64,000 nucleotides of DNA from Edaphochlamys debaryana (Eukaryota; Chlorophyta; Chlorophyceae; Chlamydomonadales). Of this stretch, positions 1-13,000 are shown piece after piece. The stretch is taken from positions 124,001 through 188,000 of the forward strand of contig JAEHOE010000171.1 of assembly GCA_016858145.1 (NCBI GenBank). Reading direction: 5' to 3'. Within the stretch, counting starts at the first letter, position 1; each line of letters begins with the position of its first letter. The notes below the pieces were generated by a model. It saw only the letters and a list, made by a program, of their open reading frames with translations. It was not told where the DNA came from and ran no database searches. The translations under genes were made by a program, and so were the position numbers.

Positions 1-75
1 GCAGAGGTAGGGCGGGCGGGTAAACACACACGCGGACCGAGTCGCAGACGCTTCCTCTCGCCTGCTGCCCCTCAG

Positions 76-3000
76 GCGGTCGTGAGCGCTCAAGGCGTGA
101 CGGTGGCGGACCCCGGAGCCCTCTACAACACCTACCGGTGCGGTGTGGTCAGAGGGCGGACGGAACGGATGTTGCCCCGCCTGGACCCTTTCCTGAGACT
201 GCCCAATGCCCGTTCTCCTTGCCTGCCCAGGTTCACCTTTGACTGCGTGTACGACCAGCACTGCCCCCAGGAGCGTGTGTACCGGCAGAGCGCACAGCAG
301 GTGGTGCTGTCCATCCTGCAGGTGCGGAGTCGGAGGGGCGGAAGGGGCGGACGTGGGAGCGGGAGGGGTCCTCCAGAGCATGCAGGCCTGCGCTGAAGCA
401 TCCTGGCGGGGCGGAAGCTGCAGCTGCTTTCAGGCTGTGCCCGGCCTCTTCTGGATGGGACAGCGGAAGCTGCAACTGGAACAAAGCACCAAAGCGTGTT
501 GTGCATGGACCCCACTTCCGTACCCGTGCCGCTCTGGCGTGCAGGGGTACAATGCGGCCATCATCGCGTATGGCCAGACCGGCACGGGCAAGACCTTCAC
601 AATGGAAGGAGCGATGGAGGTGGGTCCAGGCGCCGAGTCCGGTTGCAGGTTGCAGAACTTGCGGCGGTGTGACAGTGTAGGAGCCGGACCCTGCTTGCAG
701 AGAGGTAGGTAGTGGGGTTCTAGGCTGAGGCCTCAAACCCTGCTCCCCAGGGCCCCGACCGCGGCATCATTCCCCGCACCGTGGAGGACATCTTCACCTT
801 CATCGTCAACGACCCCGACCCCAGCAGGTGGGAGCTGCAGGGGGCCGGGCCAGGGGGACTTATGGAACATGAGCTGACGTGCACGGGGCATCGGGGCCCA
901 GGGCGCAAGGGTGGATGTCCGTGACCACCTGAGTCAGGTGACCTGACTGACCAGAGTCCCCTGTACCACCACCCTCCCCTGTGCCCTTGCCCTGCAGCAA
1001 GTACCTGGTGCGGTCGTCCTACCTCCAGATCTACAACGAGGTGGGGCGTGGGCTGGAAACGCGGCGCTCCGCAGCAAGGGTCGGAGGAACACACCTGTAC
1101 CGGTGACCAGGAGCAGAGCGGCAGCCCGGGGGCTCGGAGCGGGGCCCGAGAGCCAGCCATACGTGCAGGTGTGGATCTAGCCCTCTTGCTGACGTGTCGC
1201 CTTTCCCCCCCCTTCCCCGCCAGGTGGTGTCGGACCTGCTCAAGCCGGAGCGCTCCTCGCTGGCCATCCGCGAGGACCGGCGGCGGGGCGTGTTCGTGGA
1301 GGGGCTGAGCGAGTGGGTGGTGCGCAGCCCCGCGGAGGTTTACCAGCTCATGCAGAGGGGGCAGTCGCTGGTGAGCACCGCGTTGCAGGGGTTGGGCTGG
1401 GGCGGCGTTGGGAAAGGGGGTGTAGGGATGCCCGTTAAGGGTCAGTCCTTGCGCGGTTCTGCAGAGCGACGTGGACCGGCTGTGAAGCGGCCCCGACTGC
1501 ACCCTCCCTCACCCCACAGCGCGCCACCGGCGCCACCAAGCTGAACGAGGTCTCCTCCCGCTCGCACGCCGTGTGCGTGGTCATCGTGGAGAAGTGCAGC
1601 AACAACGGCCAGGGGGAGGATGCGGAAGGGGCAGGTAGGCGGGGCGGCTGGCCACAGAAGGCAGGAGGCCGACTGTAGAGATGCCTGGGAAAGTATGAAG
1701 CCTGACGGCCCAATACGAGTATTGTCTCCGCCCGTGGATTTGTCCTTCAGCTGGCCCCCGTATCCCTTTCCTCCCTGCAGGCAGGGGAGGGCCCGATGGA
1801 GCCAGCATGCAGTCCATCAAGGCAAGCGGGCTGACTCCAGCTGCCGTACCCAGGCACTTGGCCTGGCTGCGCTCCGTGCTCCTGACGACTCGTAGACCAG
1901 CAGTCCAGCACAGACAGCGACATCACTCATAGTGACTCCGGTTCCACATTGACCCACTTCTCCTGCCCTCCCGCCCGGCTGCATCCCCCGACCGCCACCT
2001 CCAGGTCGGCAAGCTGAACCTGGTGGACCTGGCAGGCAGCGAGCGCGTGCACGTGACGGGGGCCGTGGGGCGGCGGCTGGAGGAGAGCAAGAAGATCAAC
2101 GCATCGCTGTCCGCGCTGGGTGGGTGCGGGGGGCAGCGGGCCGGTAGTGCCAGCAGAGCTCCGCATGGGAAGAGACGCTAGCTGACATCGAGCCGTCTGC
2201 AGTCAAGCGTCGGCCGCTTGGCTTGGCTGTGTCACGGATGGCAGTAGCCAGGTTACGTCCATCGCCTCCGCCGCCCCGCCACCGCCGCTGCAGGCAACGT
2301 GATTGCGGCGCTGACGGACCGCCGCGAGCGCGTGCACATCCCCTACCGCGACTCCAAGCTCACGCGGCTGCTGGAGGACTCGCTGGGCGGCAACTGCCGC
2401 ACCACCATGATTGCCACCATCGCCCCCTCCCTGGAGTCCTTCCAGGAGAGCCTGTCCACGCTCAAGTTTGCCAACCGGTGGGGTGGGGGGTAGCACCGGG
2501 CTGCGGTGGCCAAACCAGGACCAGGGGCCCTTCCAGAACACCTCAGCATGACGTTTGCCGTGCCCGTTACGTACTAACCTTCCCCATCGCGCTTCCCTGC
2601 CGAACCCACACCCACGTGCGTCCCTGCCGAACTCACACCCACGTGCGCAGCGCCAAGAACATCCAGAACGAGGCGCACGTGAACGAGGATGTGGACCAGC
2701 GCACGCTGCTGCGCAAGTACGAGCGGGAGCTGCGGCGCCTGCGGGACGAGCTGGCGCGGCGGAGCCGTAACGTGGTGGACAAGCGCGCGCTGCTGGTGGT
2801 GCGTGGCGCGGGGCGGGCGCTGGGGACTTGGGCCGGGAGGGGTCTGCGGGGCCGGGGCGCGGCGGGTATGGGGCTTGGGACAGGGCGCGGAGGAGTGGGC
2901 ATGGGACTCCGGATGGGAGGTGCCGGGCCGGCGTGCTGCTGAGGGCAGGTGCTGGGCTGGTGGCTTGGGGGAGCTCGGGCGGACAGGGCAACGTGACAAG

Positions 3001-5728
3001 TGCGGCTGCTGGTCTGGCGCTGTTTGGCAAATTCGCTGACACGACGCCCTCCCCGCCGCCCCAGGCCGAGGAGCAGGCCAAGCGGGCCGAGGCGGACAAG
3101 CTCGCGGCGCTGACCGCTCTGCAGGTGGGTTCCAGGGATGCTGCCTCGCTGACCGTTCGCCGTGCTTGCGGCCGGCTGCCCTGCCTACGGCTCTGGCCTA
3201 CCTCAACCTCGACCCGTGCCGAAGTGTCCCTCGCTTGTCCCTCAACCGACGCCTCTCGGTGTGCAGGAGCGCAGCCGTGAGTTCCTGCGGGAAAAGGAGG
3301 AGAAGCGAGCGCTCGAGCTCAAGATCCAGGTAGGCCCTTGGGCCGAGCGTGTGTGCCGAAAGAGCGCTTTCCTTGCCCCTGGCGACAATCAGTCGCCTCC
3401 CTACCTCACGGCCGTGCTGTGTCACCACCTCACCGGCGCCAGCGTTTGCGGCCCGCGGCCTTACCGTCCGGTTGTCCCTCCCCCCGCTCTCGCTGCGGCG
3501 CCCCGCAGGCCATGCAGAGCCAGCTGCTGAGCGGCGGCACGGCCGCCCCGGGCCTGGGCCTGGCGGCCGTCAGCGGCGCGGCGCTGCAGGAGGTGCCGGC
3601 GGTGCGCACGCTGGTCATGCGGGAGGCCAACAAGGTCAAGGGTAAGCCTCTAACGCGCACGCGCATCGTTTGGGCTCGGGCATGCACTCGCCTACTGGAC
3701 TCGGCCGGGCTCGGCAAGCGGCTAGCCACGTCAGTCCGGGCGGGCCTCACCCGCTGTATGTTGTGCCGTACGGTTACCCCGATGCTGCACTCGCCATTGG
3801 CCCTTGGCAGAGCACTACGAGGCCCGCATCCGCGCGCTGGAGCAGGAGGTGGCTCACGTGGAGGTGGAGCGCTACAAGCAGCTGCTGCTCAAGCAGCGAG
3901 ACATCATGATCGCGCTCACGGCGCGGCTCAACGAGCGCGACGAGAAGATCAGCTACCTGCAGGCAAGGCGGAGGGAGCGAGTGGGGATGGGGGGGAAAGG
4001 GCCCCACGCCTGCCTGCTCCTAGGGGCCATGGAGCAGCCCAGCTGGCTTCCGTTAGCTGCCTGGCGGCTGGCTGTCTGGCTGGCGGCTCAGCCGCTGTGA
4101 GCCATCCCCTTGCCCAGTATGTCGTTTAGTCTCCTTATCCAGTATGCTATCGCCTCCTCCTGCTTTGATACATGTACGGTGTGTGGTTGCTGTGTCTGAC
4201 CGCAGGAGGAGCTGGACGCGTACGACCGCTACCAGCGCCAGCTGGAGGACGCCCTGGACGCCAAGACCACGGAGCTCATCACCCTGCGCAAGGCGAGCAT
4301 CACACAACCACAAGCACAAACGCAACCCTGCCGCAGCGACCCTGCCTTGCTCCGCTTTGCGCCCTACCTCTTCACTTCGCTCGTGGCTTGGTGGGGCTGT
4401 TGTGACGGTTGCGGGTCCCTTGCCGTGCAGGCTGCCGTGGAGCACGCTGCCGCTGGAGGGCCATCGCGCCTGCGAGGGGGCGCGGACTTTGCCCTGCAGA
4501 GCGCCCTGGGCGACTGGGCTGGGGGGGCCGGGGCGCCAGGCCAGGGGCCCGACACGGTCTCCGCAGGGCTCACGTCGACCGCCTCAGGCCCCACCGAGGC
4601 CCCTGCGGGGGGCCTGTACTACTCGGCAGATGGCAGCGCCGTCGAGCTTGCGGTGAGGAGGCACGGCAGGGCGTGTGCAGAAGGAAACATGTTGCCTGCA
4701 TCTATCCTTGTGCCGCCTTGTGGGCTACCTGTTCATCCCACCCGCTGGTCCTCGCCCCTGTGCCACGCTCGTGCCCCCTCAGCTGGACGGACAGGACGGC
4801 ACCCCCCGGGGCTCCACCCACCTCACCTCAGCCTCTAGCGGGGGCCTCACCGCGCCGTGGCGCCGCTCGACGCACAGCGCCGCGGGGACGGGGGCCTCCT
4901 TTGCCAACGGCAACGGAGCCCTGTCCTCAATCCACTCCGTAAGCAAAGGCTGCAGGCGTGGAAACGGCTGCCACAGGGTGTGAGGGCCTTGAGCGCACTT
5001 GTGACAGCCGGCCTATTCTCGTTTTGACTCACAGGATGCACGGGCTGGCACGCCGGCAGAACCATCCTCGCTGAACAACGACCAGGCTTCAGCGTCACCA
5101 GGTACGCAAGCTGTGCGCCCCCTCCGCTGCCCTCTCAATCAAGCCATGACGGTCTGCCACGCCACCCGGTCCGCGCCATGTCACCTCCCGCGCCTGTCGA
5201 GCCTATCCATGAAACACATTCTGCCCTTACGGCCGCCGCCATACCCCGCCTTACCCCGCCGCCCTCCCTCCACTGCCCTTCACAGGCGAGGTGGCTGAGC
5301 TGCGCGCGGCTGCCGTGACCGCGGCCAAGGAGCGAGCGGCCCTGCAGCAGATCCTGGACTCCAAGGTCCGGCTCATGCTGTCCGAGATCATGCAGCAGGT
5401 GAGCACCAGTCCGGAAGCACATCGGGACACTGCTGTTTAGGACAAAGGCATGCACAGCCCGGAGGGCTGGTAACCGCTTATGCGCTGCATTGCGCGGGCA
5501 GCGGTTGCGGGCACAATGCAAGCTATGAGCCATACAGTCCTTCATGTGTGTGTCACTTGTGACGTTTGACACCCGCAGGTGGCTTCGGGCGGGCTGGACT
5601 CGGGCGCAGGCAGCGGGGCGCCCTCGGGGGGACAGCAGGCGCTGCTGGGGCGGCTGGCAGCGCTGGAGGCACTGGTGGCTCGTGTCAGCGGGGCCATTGG
5701 GGGCAGCGCGGGGGGCCAGGGGCCGTGA
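76..5728 (+). CDS. Kinesin heavy chain-like motor protein (5' end outside window)
   Basis: Microtubule motor ATPase, truncated at the left edge. Exons: 76-137, 231-321, 545-619, 751-827, 998-1040, 1224-1370, 1520-1634, 1781-1821, 2005-2119, 2294-2477, 2651-2798, 3065-3124, 3267-3329, 3509-3641, 3811-3962, 4206-4292, 4431-4652, 4783-4938, 5035-5101, 5286-5398, 5579-5728; phases agree throughout (766 aa in window). Seen: FTFDCVYD, P-loop [11 protein letters not shown], switch I NEVSSRSH, switch [11 protein letters not shown], and [18 protein letters not shown]. The neck ([14 protein letters not shown]) leads into a charged coiled coil ([14 protein letters not shown] and later [19 protein letters not shown]), then a Ser/Gly-rich tail. 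The motor precedes the coiled coil, so plus-end motility is expected from family knowledge. A Gly/Asp-rich insertion sits between switch I and switch II (exons 1520-1634 and 1781-1821). Three introns use GC donors (1822, 3963, 4293). I could not assign a kinesin subfamily; the exact boundary at 2798 is the least certain. Confidence 0.9.
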
Positions 5729-7482
5729 GCCAGCCAAAATGACGGCACGACGTGGTGGAGTGTGGCGAGGGCGGTCGGGATGGAAGTGGGAGACGGCGGG
5801 CGGGCGCACACTTGCATGTGAACATAAGCGCGGGTGCGCAGTGCCAGCTGAAGCATCGTGATGAGGGCGTGAAGCAGGCGTAGCAGGCAGCTCCTCGTCT
5901 ATCGGTTAGGCGATTGGTGTCATCTCACGCGGGAGGTCGGCGTACGGCATGGGCCGGTGTGTGCGGCGGAGGTGTAGGGACCTGTCTGAGGGGTCGAAGC
6001 GGGGGTCGAAGGGGTTGAAGCGTCTCTGGGACGATGGGACAGCTGGAAGAGCTCGGTTGCAGTGGTCTGCCCCCGAGGTACGCCCACATGGCGGCAACTT
6101 GAAAGGACGGAGGCGACGCTGCCCGCACCCACCCTTGTTGCTGGGTTGAGGGGCTTGCCAGGGGGGGGGGGCAGATCTTTCCGAAAATGACACCATGCCT
6201 CATCTGGATGGTGCTTGCGGAGAGGAGCCGAAATCCGGTCTCAGAAATAAAAAACGGAGGTTTCATTGCGAAGTTATGGGAGGGCAAAGTTCTCGGTCGG
6301 TCGTCGGTCGGGGGGGCCCGGTGGGTTTCGTCAAAGGGGGCGCTTGGATTTTGTTCCAGCGGCCCAGGGCACTCTCCGGCATCGGAAAGCATGCCCTGAG
6401 CGTGTAGCAGGCATGGCCTTATGTTGGCGGGCCATTCAACCCCTTCCAGCAGTGCCCGCGGGTCGGGACATGCCGGCATGACAACCCTTCGACGCACACG
6501 TCGCTACCCCAGGCCGTCACCCCGGTGCTCCCGAAGTCCTCCGCCACCCGCAAGCTTGCACCCCGCGCATTATACCACGGTCATAGCATCGCCCCTCAGT
6601 CCTGAGCTGACGGTCATTGGACGGGTCGGAGTCCATGGCATGGTCAATGGCTCCCGGCCAACTTCGGTAGCCGACCATGGTGTGTGCGCCCAGCGATAGA
6701 GCACGCAGGAAGGAGCACATAGACATAGGAACGGCTTAAATTGGAGTACAGGAAGGCCTTGTACGACCGTGTTATACACTGTACGGGTCGGTCAGTCGTC
6801 GGTCGGGGGGGGTCCCGGGGTTTTGGGGCATGGTGTCCGTGGGTTTCGTCCCTGCCCCCCCCCCCTGGGCTTGCAGCTCAGCGCACTGGCCCCAGTCTGG
6901 ACCGAGCAGTGCTGGGGGACGCTACGCACTAACGCCAGTAGCGTCAGGCCGCAGAAGCACCAGCTCCGTCCAGCTGCAACGAGGACCAGGCGACGAATGT
7001 GGATGGGGGGCCGGCGTAGAGTGGCTTTGGTCGGAGGCACGACGCACGAGGAGGGCAGGGAGGGAGACACGTCGTCGAGGCAGGGGGAATGTTCGCGGAC
7101 TCGGGTGCCAGGCTGGTGTTTGCAGGCTACAGTCAAAGGAAGGAAGCTCGCGGCTGGGAGATAGGCCGAGTTGGGTGCGGTTGCTTGGGGCAGGCGGGCT
7201 AGGGGTGGGTGGGGAGCGTTGGGGCGGCGGGCGGGGCGGGTACGTGCCACAATCCGGGCGAAGCGCAGTCGTTAAAGGCGACCGCGAGTCGCCCCATCAT
7301 AAGTTGCGCCTTCATACTTAAGCCTCGCTTGTCATACAGTCCCATAGAGCGCTGCGTTCTCCTCGGAAGTCGCGCAGACAATCCATTGGCTGAGGGCCGC
7401 CGCATTGAGTCGCCTTTTCGCCGCCAGCGCTCCGGGCCTTTTCCACGCGTGCTGTAACCTTACTGACAAACCTTATCGCACG
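5729..7482. other. Kinesin 3' flank and upstream region of zinc-finger gene
   Basis: No credible coding exon was found on either strand; the open frames lack splice-consistent or family-like protein. No TGTAA signal occurs after the kinesin stop until 7453-7457, which is already next to the following start codon, so the kinesin 3' end is undefined. A G-rich motif built on GGTCGGTC/GTCGGTCGGGGGG occurs twice (about 6293-6332 and 6786-6850). Confidence 0.5.
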
Positions 7483-8445
7483 ATGGGAAAGGCCAAGCCC
7501 GCAAAGCACACGGCTAAGGAGATTGCGATGAAGGCAAGTCAGGCCCAAGCACCGGAACGCCTCGGGCATAGGCAAAAGTATCGGGACTCAATTCCTGGCG
7601 CTCCTGCAGGCTCACGCGGCCACGACAAACATGGGCGGTGGAGGCGAAGGAAAGGAAGACCGGCTCGGCGGCAAGGCTGGCCACGCCAAGTACCAGTGCC
7701 ATATCTGCAGGCAACAAGCACCAGACCTCAAGTCGATGCAGGTAAGGCGCCCTGCAATGTGCGGGCCAGGTGCCGCGCCGTGTCCGCCCGACTGGGCCTG
7801 GACGCTGGGACCCGTCCGCTTCTGCCACTTGGCGGGAGTGTGTTCTGGCCTTCGCCCCCACAACTTTTGGGTTGCCACGTGGTGGGCGCGTCGACGGGGG
7901 CAAAGCGGCAAGGGGCCTACGGGAGGGGTCACAGAGGACTCCAGCGTGAAGGGAGCGGTCACAGGACTCCTACTAGGGTTCAGAGGCACCCGCCCCGGGG
8001 GTCAGAGCTGTGGCCGCTGTGGCCCAGCGAGGAAGCGGCGCTGGCGTACTTGTAGCCACGGGGGCAGAGTCCTACGGCCTGGGGACGGTATGGGGTGTGT
8101 GAGGAGCGGGGTCCTCGTGCGCAGCAGGCCCACTCCAGCTTTGTCATCGAGACCCAAGCGGAGCCATGGGCAGATGGTGTCAGGGGGGTTGCCTGCGAGG
8201 CGCAGGGCAGCTTGGGGTGTTCCCCCAGGTCGCTGCTTTGCCACTCATTAACCCTGCGAGACCCCAAACTCGCCGTGTCTGCCTCTCAGTCCGTGCCTCT
8301 CGCCCCGGGCCCCTGCCCCCGCCAGATGCACCACGAGGCTCGCCACCCCAAGGAGCTCTGGGAGCCGGAGAAGTGCACCAACATGCACGAGATCCACGGG
8401 GGCACCACCAGGGGTGTTGGAGTGCGCGGTTCCACCAAGAAGTGA
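7483..8445 (+). CDS. Small C2H2 zinc-finger protein (At2g23090/ZNF706-like)
   Basis: Three exons, 7483-7533, 7610-7741 and 8326-8445, give a 100-aa basic protein. The first ATG (7483) starts MGKAKPAKHTAKEIAMK, a Lys-rich N-terminus as in the small plant/animal zinc-finger family typified by ZNF706 and Arabidopsis At2g23090. The finger is assembled across intron 2: CHIC in exon 2 and HHEARHPKELW in exon 3 provide the C-x2-C and H-x4-H ligands. The first intron appears to start with GC (AAG|GCAAGT at 7534), a good GC-AG donor match. Family members are uncharacterised or linked to translation and nucleic-acid binding; the cellular role here is not shown by the sequence. A TGTAA lies downstream at 8912-8916. 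Confidence 0.8.
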
Positions 8446-10027
8446 GCCGGCAATCCCGGCCCTTCAAGACTTAACCGGACATGCGTGGCGGGGGGAGAGA
8501 GACCAAGGGTGGCCAACATATTACTTGCATGCGGGGGGTGGGGGGCGCGCCTTGCGCGTGTGACGGCGTAACATTCTACGCCATAACTCACCTCAACAGG
8601 GACTGATGCCGGGCTGGACGCTGGCAATTGGTCCTGGTCTTGGTGCGATATGTAAGGACCAAGGTGGGTGCGATCGAGAGTGATGCGTCGCGGGAGGCGT
8701 ACGCAATCGGAACTTGAGAAGCCCGGAAGGACGTGCGGATGCTCCAACGCGGCGGGGGCGAGGTGCTGGGCGCGACCGGTAAGGGCGTCCAGCGGTAAAG
8801 GGGGCGGCGCACAGGACACCTGTCGGGGCGGCGACGCAACAGCGGATGCAAGAAGCAGTGGGCCATCTAGATACGATGAGGACAGGGCAGATGCGAAGGA
8901 CTATTGGGGTGTGTAAACATGGTGGTTGGAGCTACTGGAGTGCTGGTCGAGGCTATCAATACTGAACCAGGGGATAGATGCTTGGCTTCATGGTCCGTTC
9001 CGTGCTGTGGAAGTGCCGGGACGGGGCTGGGTCTGCTGTGGGGTCTCTGGTACATGCGGTTGTGCATCATTGGGGCGGTGGAACTGGGAGTGTAGTGCAT
9101 GCCTTGCAGCGGCAGGTTGGCTAAGGAGTAGGGTTGCGACTGGCGGTGATGGCTTGTCGCAGGAGCTGCTGTAATGCGGCGTACGGAGAGATTATGCAGG
9201 ACGTTCCGAGTGGGTGCGAGATGGAGTGCACAGAAGGAGGGGACCAACCGCTTCAAGACTCTGCACGCAGCCACTTGACAACCAGCGGTGGGGAGAATGG
9301 GACTAGGACTCTTGCACGTTGGCTCAACGGCATACCAGGCCGGTTGTCCAGCAGTCCAGGGGACTGCGCAGCGGCAGCACAGTCGAATTCCTCCTGATGC
9401 CCGAATGCATCATGTCATGGGTTTGACGAGAACAACTTGGCTCAGGCGCCATCAGCGGTCCTCTTGTATCCCCAGTGCCGTGCAGCGCTGCAGCCCCCGC
9501 TGGGGTGGGACTCGGGGGGGCCCGCAAGCTGGGGAACCTGACTGCATGCGGAACACCCCCGTAACACCTCTCGGCGCCTGCAACCCAGTGGCCTCCAGTG
9601 CGCTGGCATTCGCCTACCCGCTGCCACCTGCCTGACCCGCTGCTTGTGCCGGGTGGCTTGCTTAAGCGGGCGTGGGCCGTCATGGCCACATTGGAAATAC
9701 CGAAAGCAAGGGGCGACGCGGCGGGTCAGGGGAATAGCGGATGGGAGGCGGAGGGAGGACAGGGCTGGCGGGGGTAAACCTCCGGTGCAGCAGAAGGTGG
9801 ACCGTACCATGCCCGCACGGGGTACGCGGGTCAAGTCGTCTGCGCTGACCAGCCCGTCGCCATACACTTCATTGTCTATAGATATCAATATCTTTTACGC
9901 GAGATGACCCGCTGGACGTGCCCGCTTGACGAGCCCACGGTCAAGGCATCGCAGAGGCCCTAGCAGCAAAAGCCGGTTCGCCCGCTTAGAGAGAACGGCC
10001 CAGCCGGCGTAGCCCGAGCATCTCCAT
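8446..10027. other. Intergenic: zinc-finger 3' UTR and MKP1 upstream region
   Basis: No supported exon. The first part is the probable 3' UTR of the zinc-finger gene, with TGTAA at 8912-8916 and a second at 9170-9174. The remainder is presumed promoter/5' UTR of the phosphatase gene; no recognisable core element is visible. Confidence 0.5.
8912..8916 (+). terminator. Putative poly(A) signal TGTAA
   Basis: TGTAA is the usual chlorophyte polyadenylation signal; it lies 467 nt after the zinc-finger stop codon. Another copy at 9170-9174 could serve instead. Confidence 0.4.
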
Positions 10028-13000
10028 ATGGCCAGCAGCTGGGCCCAGCCGGAGCAAAGAACCGAACAGGAGCCGTCGTTCCCGCTGTTTAGGTCCGCTT
10101 ACTGCTCAGCCTCTCGGTGGAGCACTTCAGGACGTATGAACGACGCAGACGGAGCGCCCTCCAGCTCTGCGACGTCCCCCTCGACATTTCAGCGTCCGGC
10201 GCTGCGCACGCTCGACCTCCGCTCGCTTCCAGCGGAGGATTCGGCTCCTAGCGAGACTCAGCTTCGGCGACAGAAGTACTTGTACTTCGAAAAGCACTGC
10301 TCAGAGGTCTCGCCGGGGCTGTTCTTGTCAGGCGACTATGTCGCCAAGAACCGCGACACGCTGCGACAGGCAGGCGTCACGCACGTCCTAAACTGCGTGG
10401 GATTCATATGCAAGGAGTACTTCCCGGAGGAGCTGACATACAAGACCCTCTTCCTCCAAGGCATGTTGGGCGGGGCCAGGGGAGCGGTCACGTCGTGGGT
10501 CCACCTTCCGCGGCCCCCAAGTGCCTGCTCACTGACCCCGCCCACTCTGTCCGCAGACACCCCCGCGGAGGACATCTCCTGCGTGCTATATGACTCGCTG
10601 GACTACATACACACGGCGCTGCAGAGCGGCGGGCGCATCCTGGTGCACTGCAGCCAGGGCGTCAGCCGCTCCGCCACCCTGGTCATCGCGTACATGATGT
10701 GGCGGAGCGGGAAGCCGTACGACGAGGTGGGAGGGCATGGAGCCTACTGGCAATTTCTTGCGGGTGGAGGGGCAGGCGGAGGCGCCGAATGCAGCATGCC
10801 GCAGGGCCAGCCTCGCCTGCCCAGCATGGGCTAGCTTTCTTACTCCGAACGCCCGCACGTTAGCGTGGCGGCTCACACCTGTGTTGCGTTGGCTTGCAGG
10901 TGTTTGCGGCAGTTAAGTCTATCCGCGGTGTGGCCAACCCCAACATCGGCTTCACCTGCCAGCTGCTACAGTGGCAAAAGCGGGCGGCGGCGGCCAAGGC
11001 GCGGGTGCGCGCCTACCGCATCGCGCCGCACTGCGTGCACGCCCCGACCTACCTGGTACGTACGCCCCGAGGGCTGCTGGGGCGGAGCTCCTGACGGCCC
11101 CAGCCTCCTCTGCTCCAAACCCACAAGGGCTGCTGGGGCAGGGCTGCCCTAACAGACGCGCCCATACCCTCGGTTCCCGCCGACCAGGTGCCCAAGCTCA
11201 TAACGCCGCCCAAGCAGTACCCCAACAACACGCACCGGGACCTGGACCCGCGGGGAGCCTTCGTGCTGCAGACGCCCGGGGGCCCCACCTACGTGTGGCG
11301 GGGGGAGTCCTGCCCCGAGCCGTACGTGGGGGCGGCGCACAAGGCGGCCGCGCAGCTGCGAAAGTTCGAGGGAGCGGGGCCGGTGGTGGAGGTGCGGCAA
11401 GGTGAGCAGTAGCACCAGCGCCGCAGAACGCTCATGGGGTCTCAAGGCAAGGCGCCGGAACACAGCGGCGGGAGGACGCGGTTGCGCAGAGCCGTTCGAT
11501 GGAGACGGGGCACGAAGCGCCGTCCTCCTTTCCGTGCCGTGCCAACCCGTGTCCTCCCATGCCCACCCCTGCGCATCCCACCCCCCAGGTGCCGAGCCGC
11601 CGGAGCTGCGTGTGCTGCTGGACCCGCCGCCTCTGGACGCGGAGGCTGCCCGCATCAACGCCAAGCGCTCGTCCATCACGGGGGAGATCGAACTGCCCAC
11701 CAGCAGCGCCATGGGGACAGCAGGGTCGCAGGTGCGCGCTGCTGGTGCCTCTTTGGGCCGGGTGTCCGGGTGTGCAAGCCCTCAGAAGCAGCTGCAGCTG
11801 CTACTCTTTGCACCTGACAGCCCTTCGTACCTGACGCCTTGCAACCGGGCGCTTGAACGTTGCAGGGCTCGGACATGGAGGTGGACGGCCCTGGGTTGGG
11901 CTCCGCGGGGCTTCCCATGGAGCTGAGCACGCCCCGCCTCGCCCACGCGGCGTCGGACGACAGCGGCCCGGCGTCGGGGGGAGCGGAGGCGGCGGGGCCG
12001 AGCGGAGGCGCAGCACTGGTGGACCTGGGCGACCGGGGGCGCTGGGTGCCGCAGGTGCGTCGGCCCCCGCCGGGCATGCGGGGCGGGGCCCCGGCCGGGG
12101 TATTGACAGCTTGAGTCCCGAACGTTCCAACCTCTCCAACCTTCCAACCGCTCACTGCACAGATCGTGGACGAGTACACAGACGACTACGCCCTCTTCTT
12201 CCACAGCCAGCAGGTGCGCCGGCCTGGGCGTGGCGAACCGAGTGTGCGGTGTGGCTAGCCAGCGCAAGCAGAGGAAGGCCCTCTCGGAAGCCGCCCTGGT
12301 CGGGACCAGCAGCCTGCGTGTTTTGGACGGCAGCCGGGATTTGCAAGGCGCAAGCTCACGAGCGTGCCCTCCCTCTCCCCTGCGTTGCTCCGTTGCCGTT
12401 GCAGCCGGCGGGGCCAGGCGGAGCGGGCGGCTTCGACCCCTCCATGCGCGCGTCGTACGATGTGTCGGGTGCGCTGGCTTGGCTGGCACGGCATCCGGGC
12501 ATATGGCTTTGTTGGGCTTCGTGCTAGAGCGACGCCGGCGTACCTTGAGCTCGTCTCCTTGGCTCTGCTCGCCTCTTCAGCTACCGGTACTGACGCCCAC
12601 GCCCCCCCTGCTTCCTGGCCTTGCCCCGGTCCCGCCCGCAGCACTCACGAGCAGCGGGATGGCGCCGCTGCCGGCGGTGGGGCCGCAGATGGCCGAGTGC
12701 CTGTTCGGGAACCCCAACGGCCGCCCGGACAGCCCCGCCACGAAAGAGGGCCGCCACAAGAAGTACCGCAGGTGGGCTTTGCGGGACTGCCGCAACCAAG
12801 GCTCGCGTTAGCGGCCGCCTTCCTGGCGAGTTGCAGTGCGGCGCCTCACCCCCTGTGTGTGCCTCCTTGCTACCCCCAGGGCCGACTCGGAGCGTCCCAA
12901 GCTGGGCTACTGGACGGCGGCCTGCAGCGACGGCATTGGGCCAGAGCTGGCGCGTTCCCACAACGTGTCTTCGCTGCACGAGAGCGTCGACGACGAGGAG

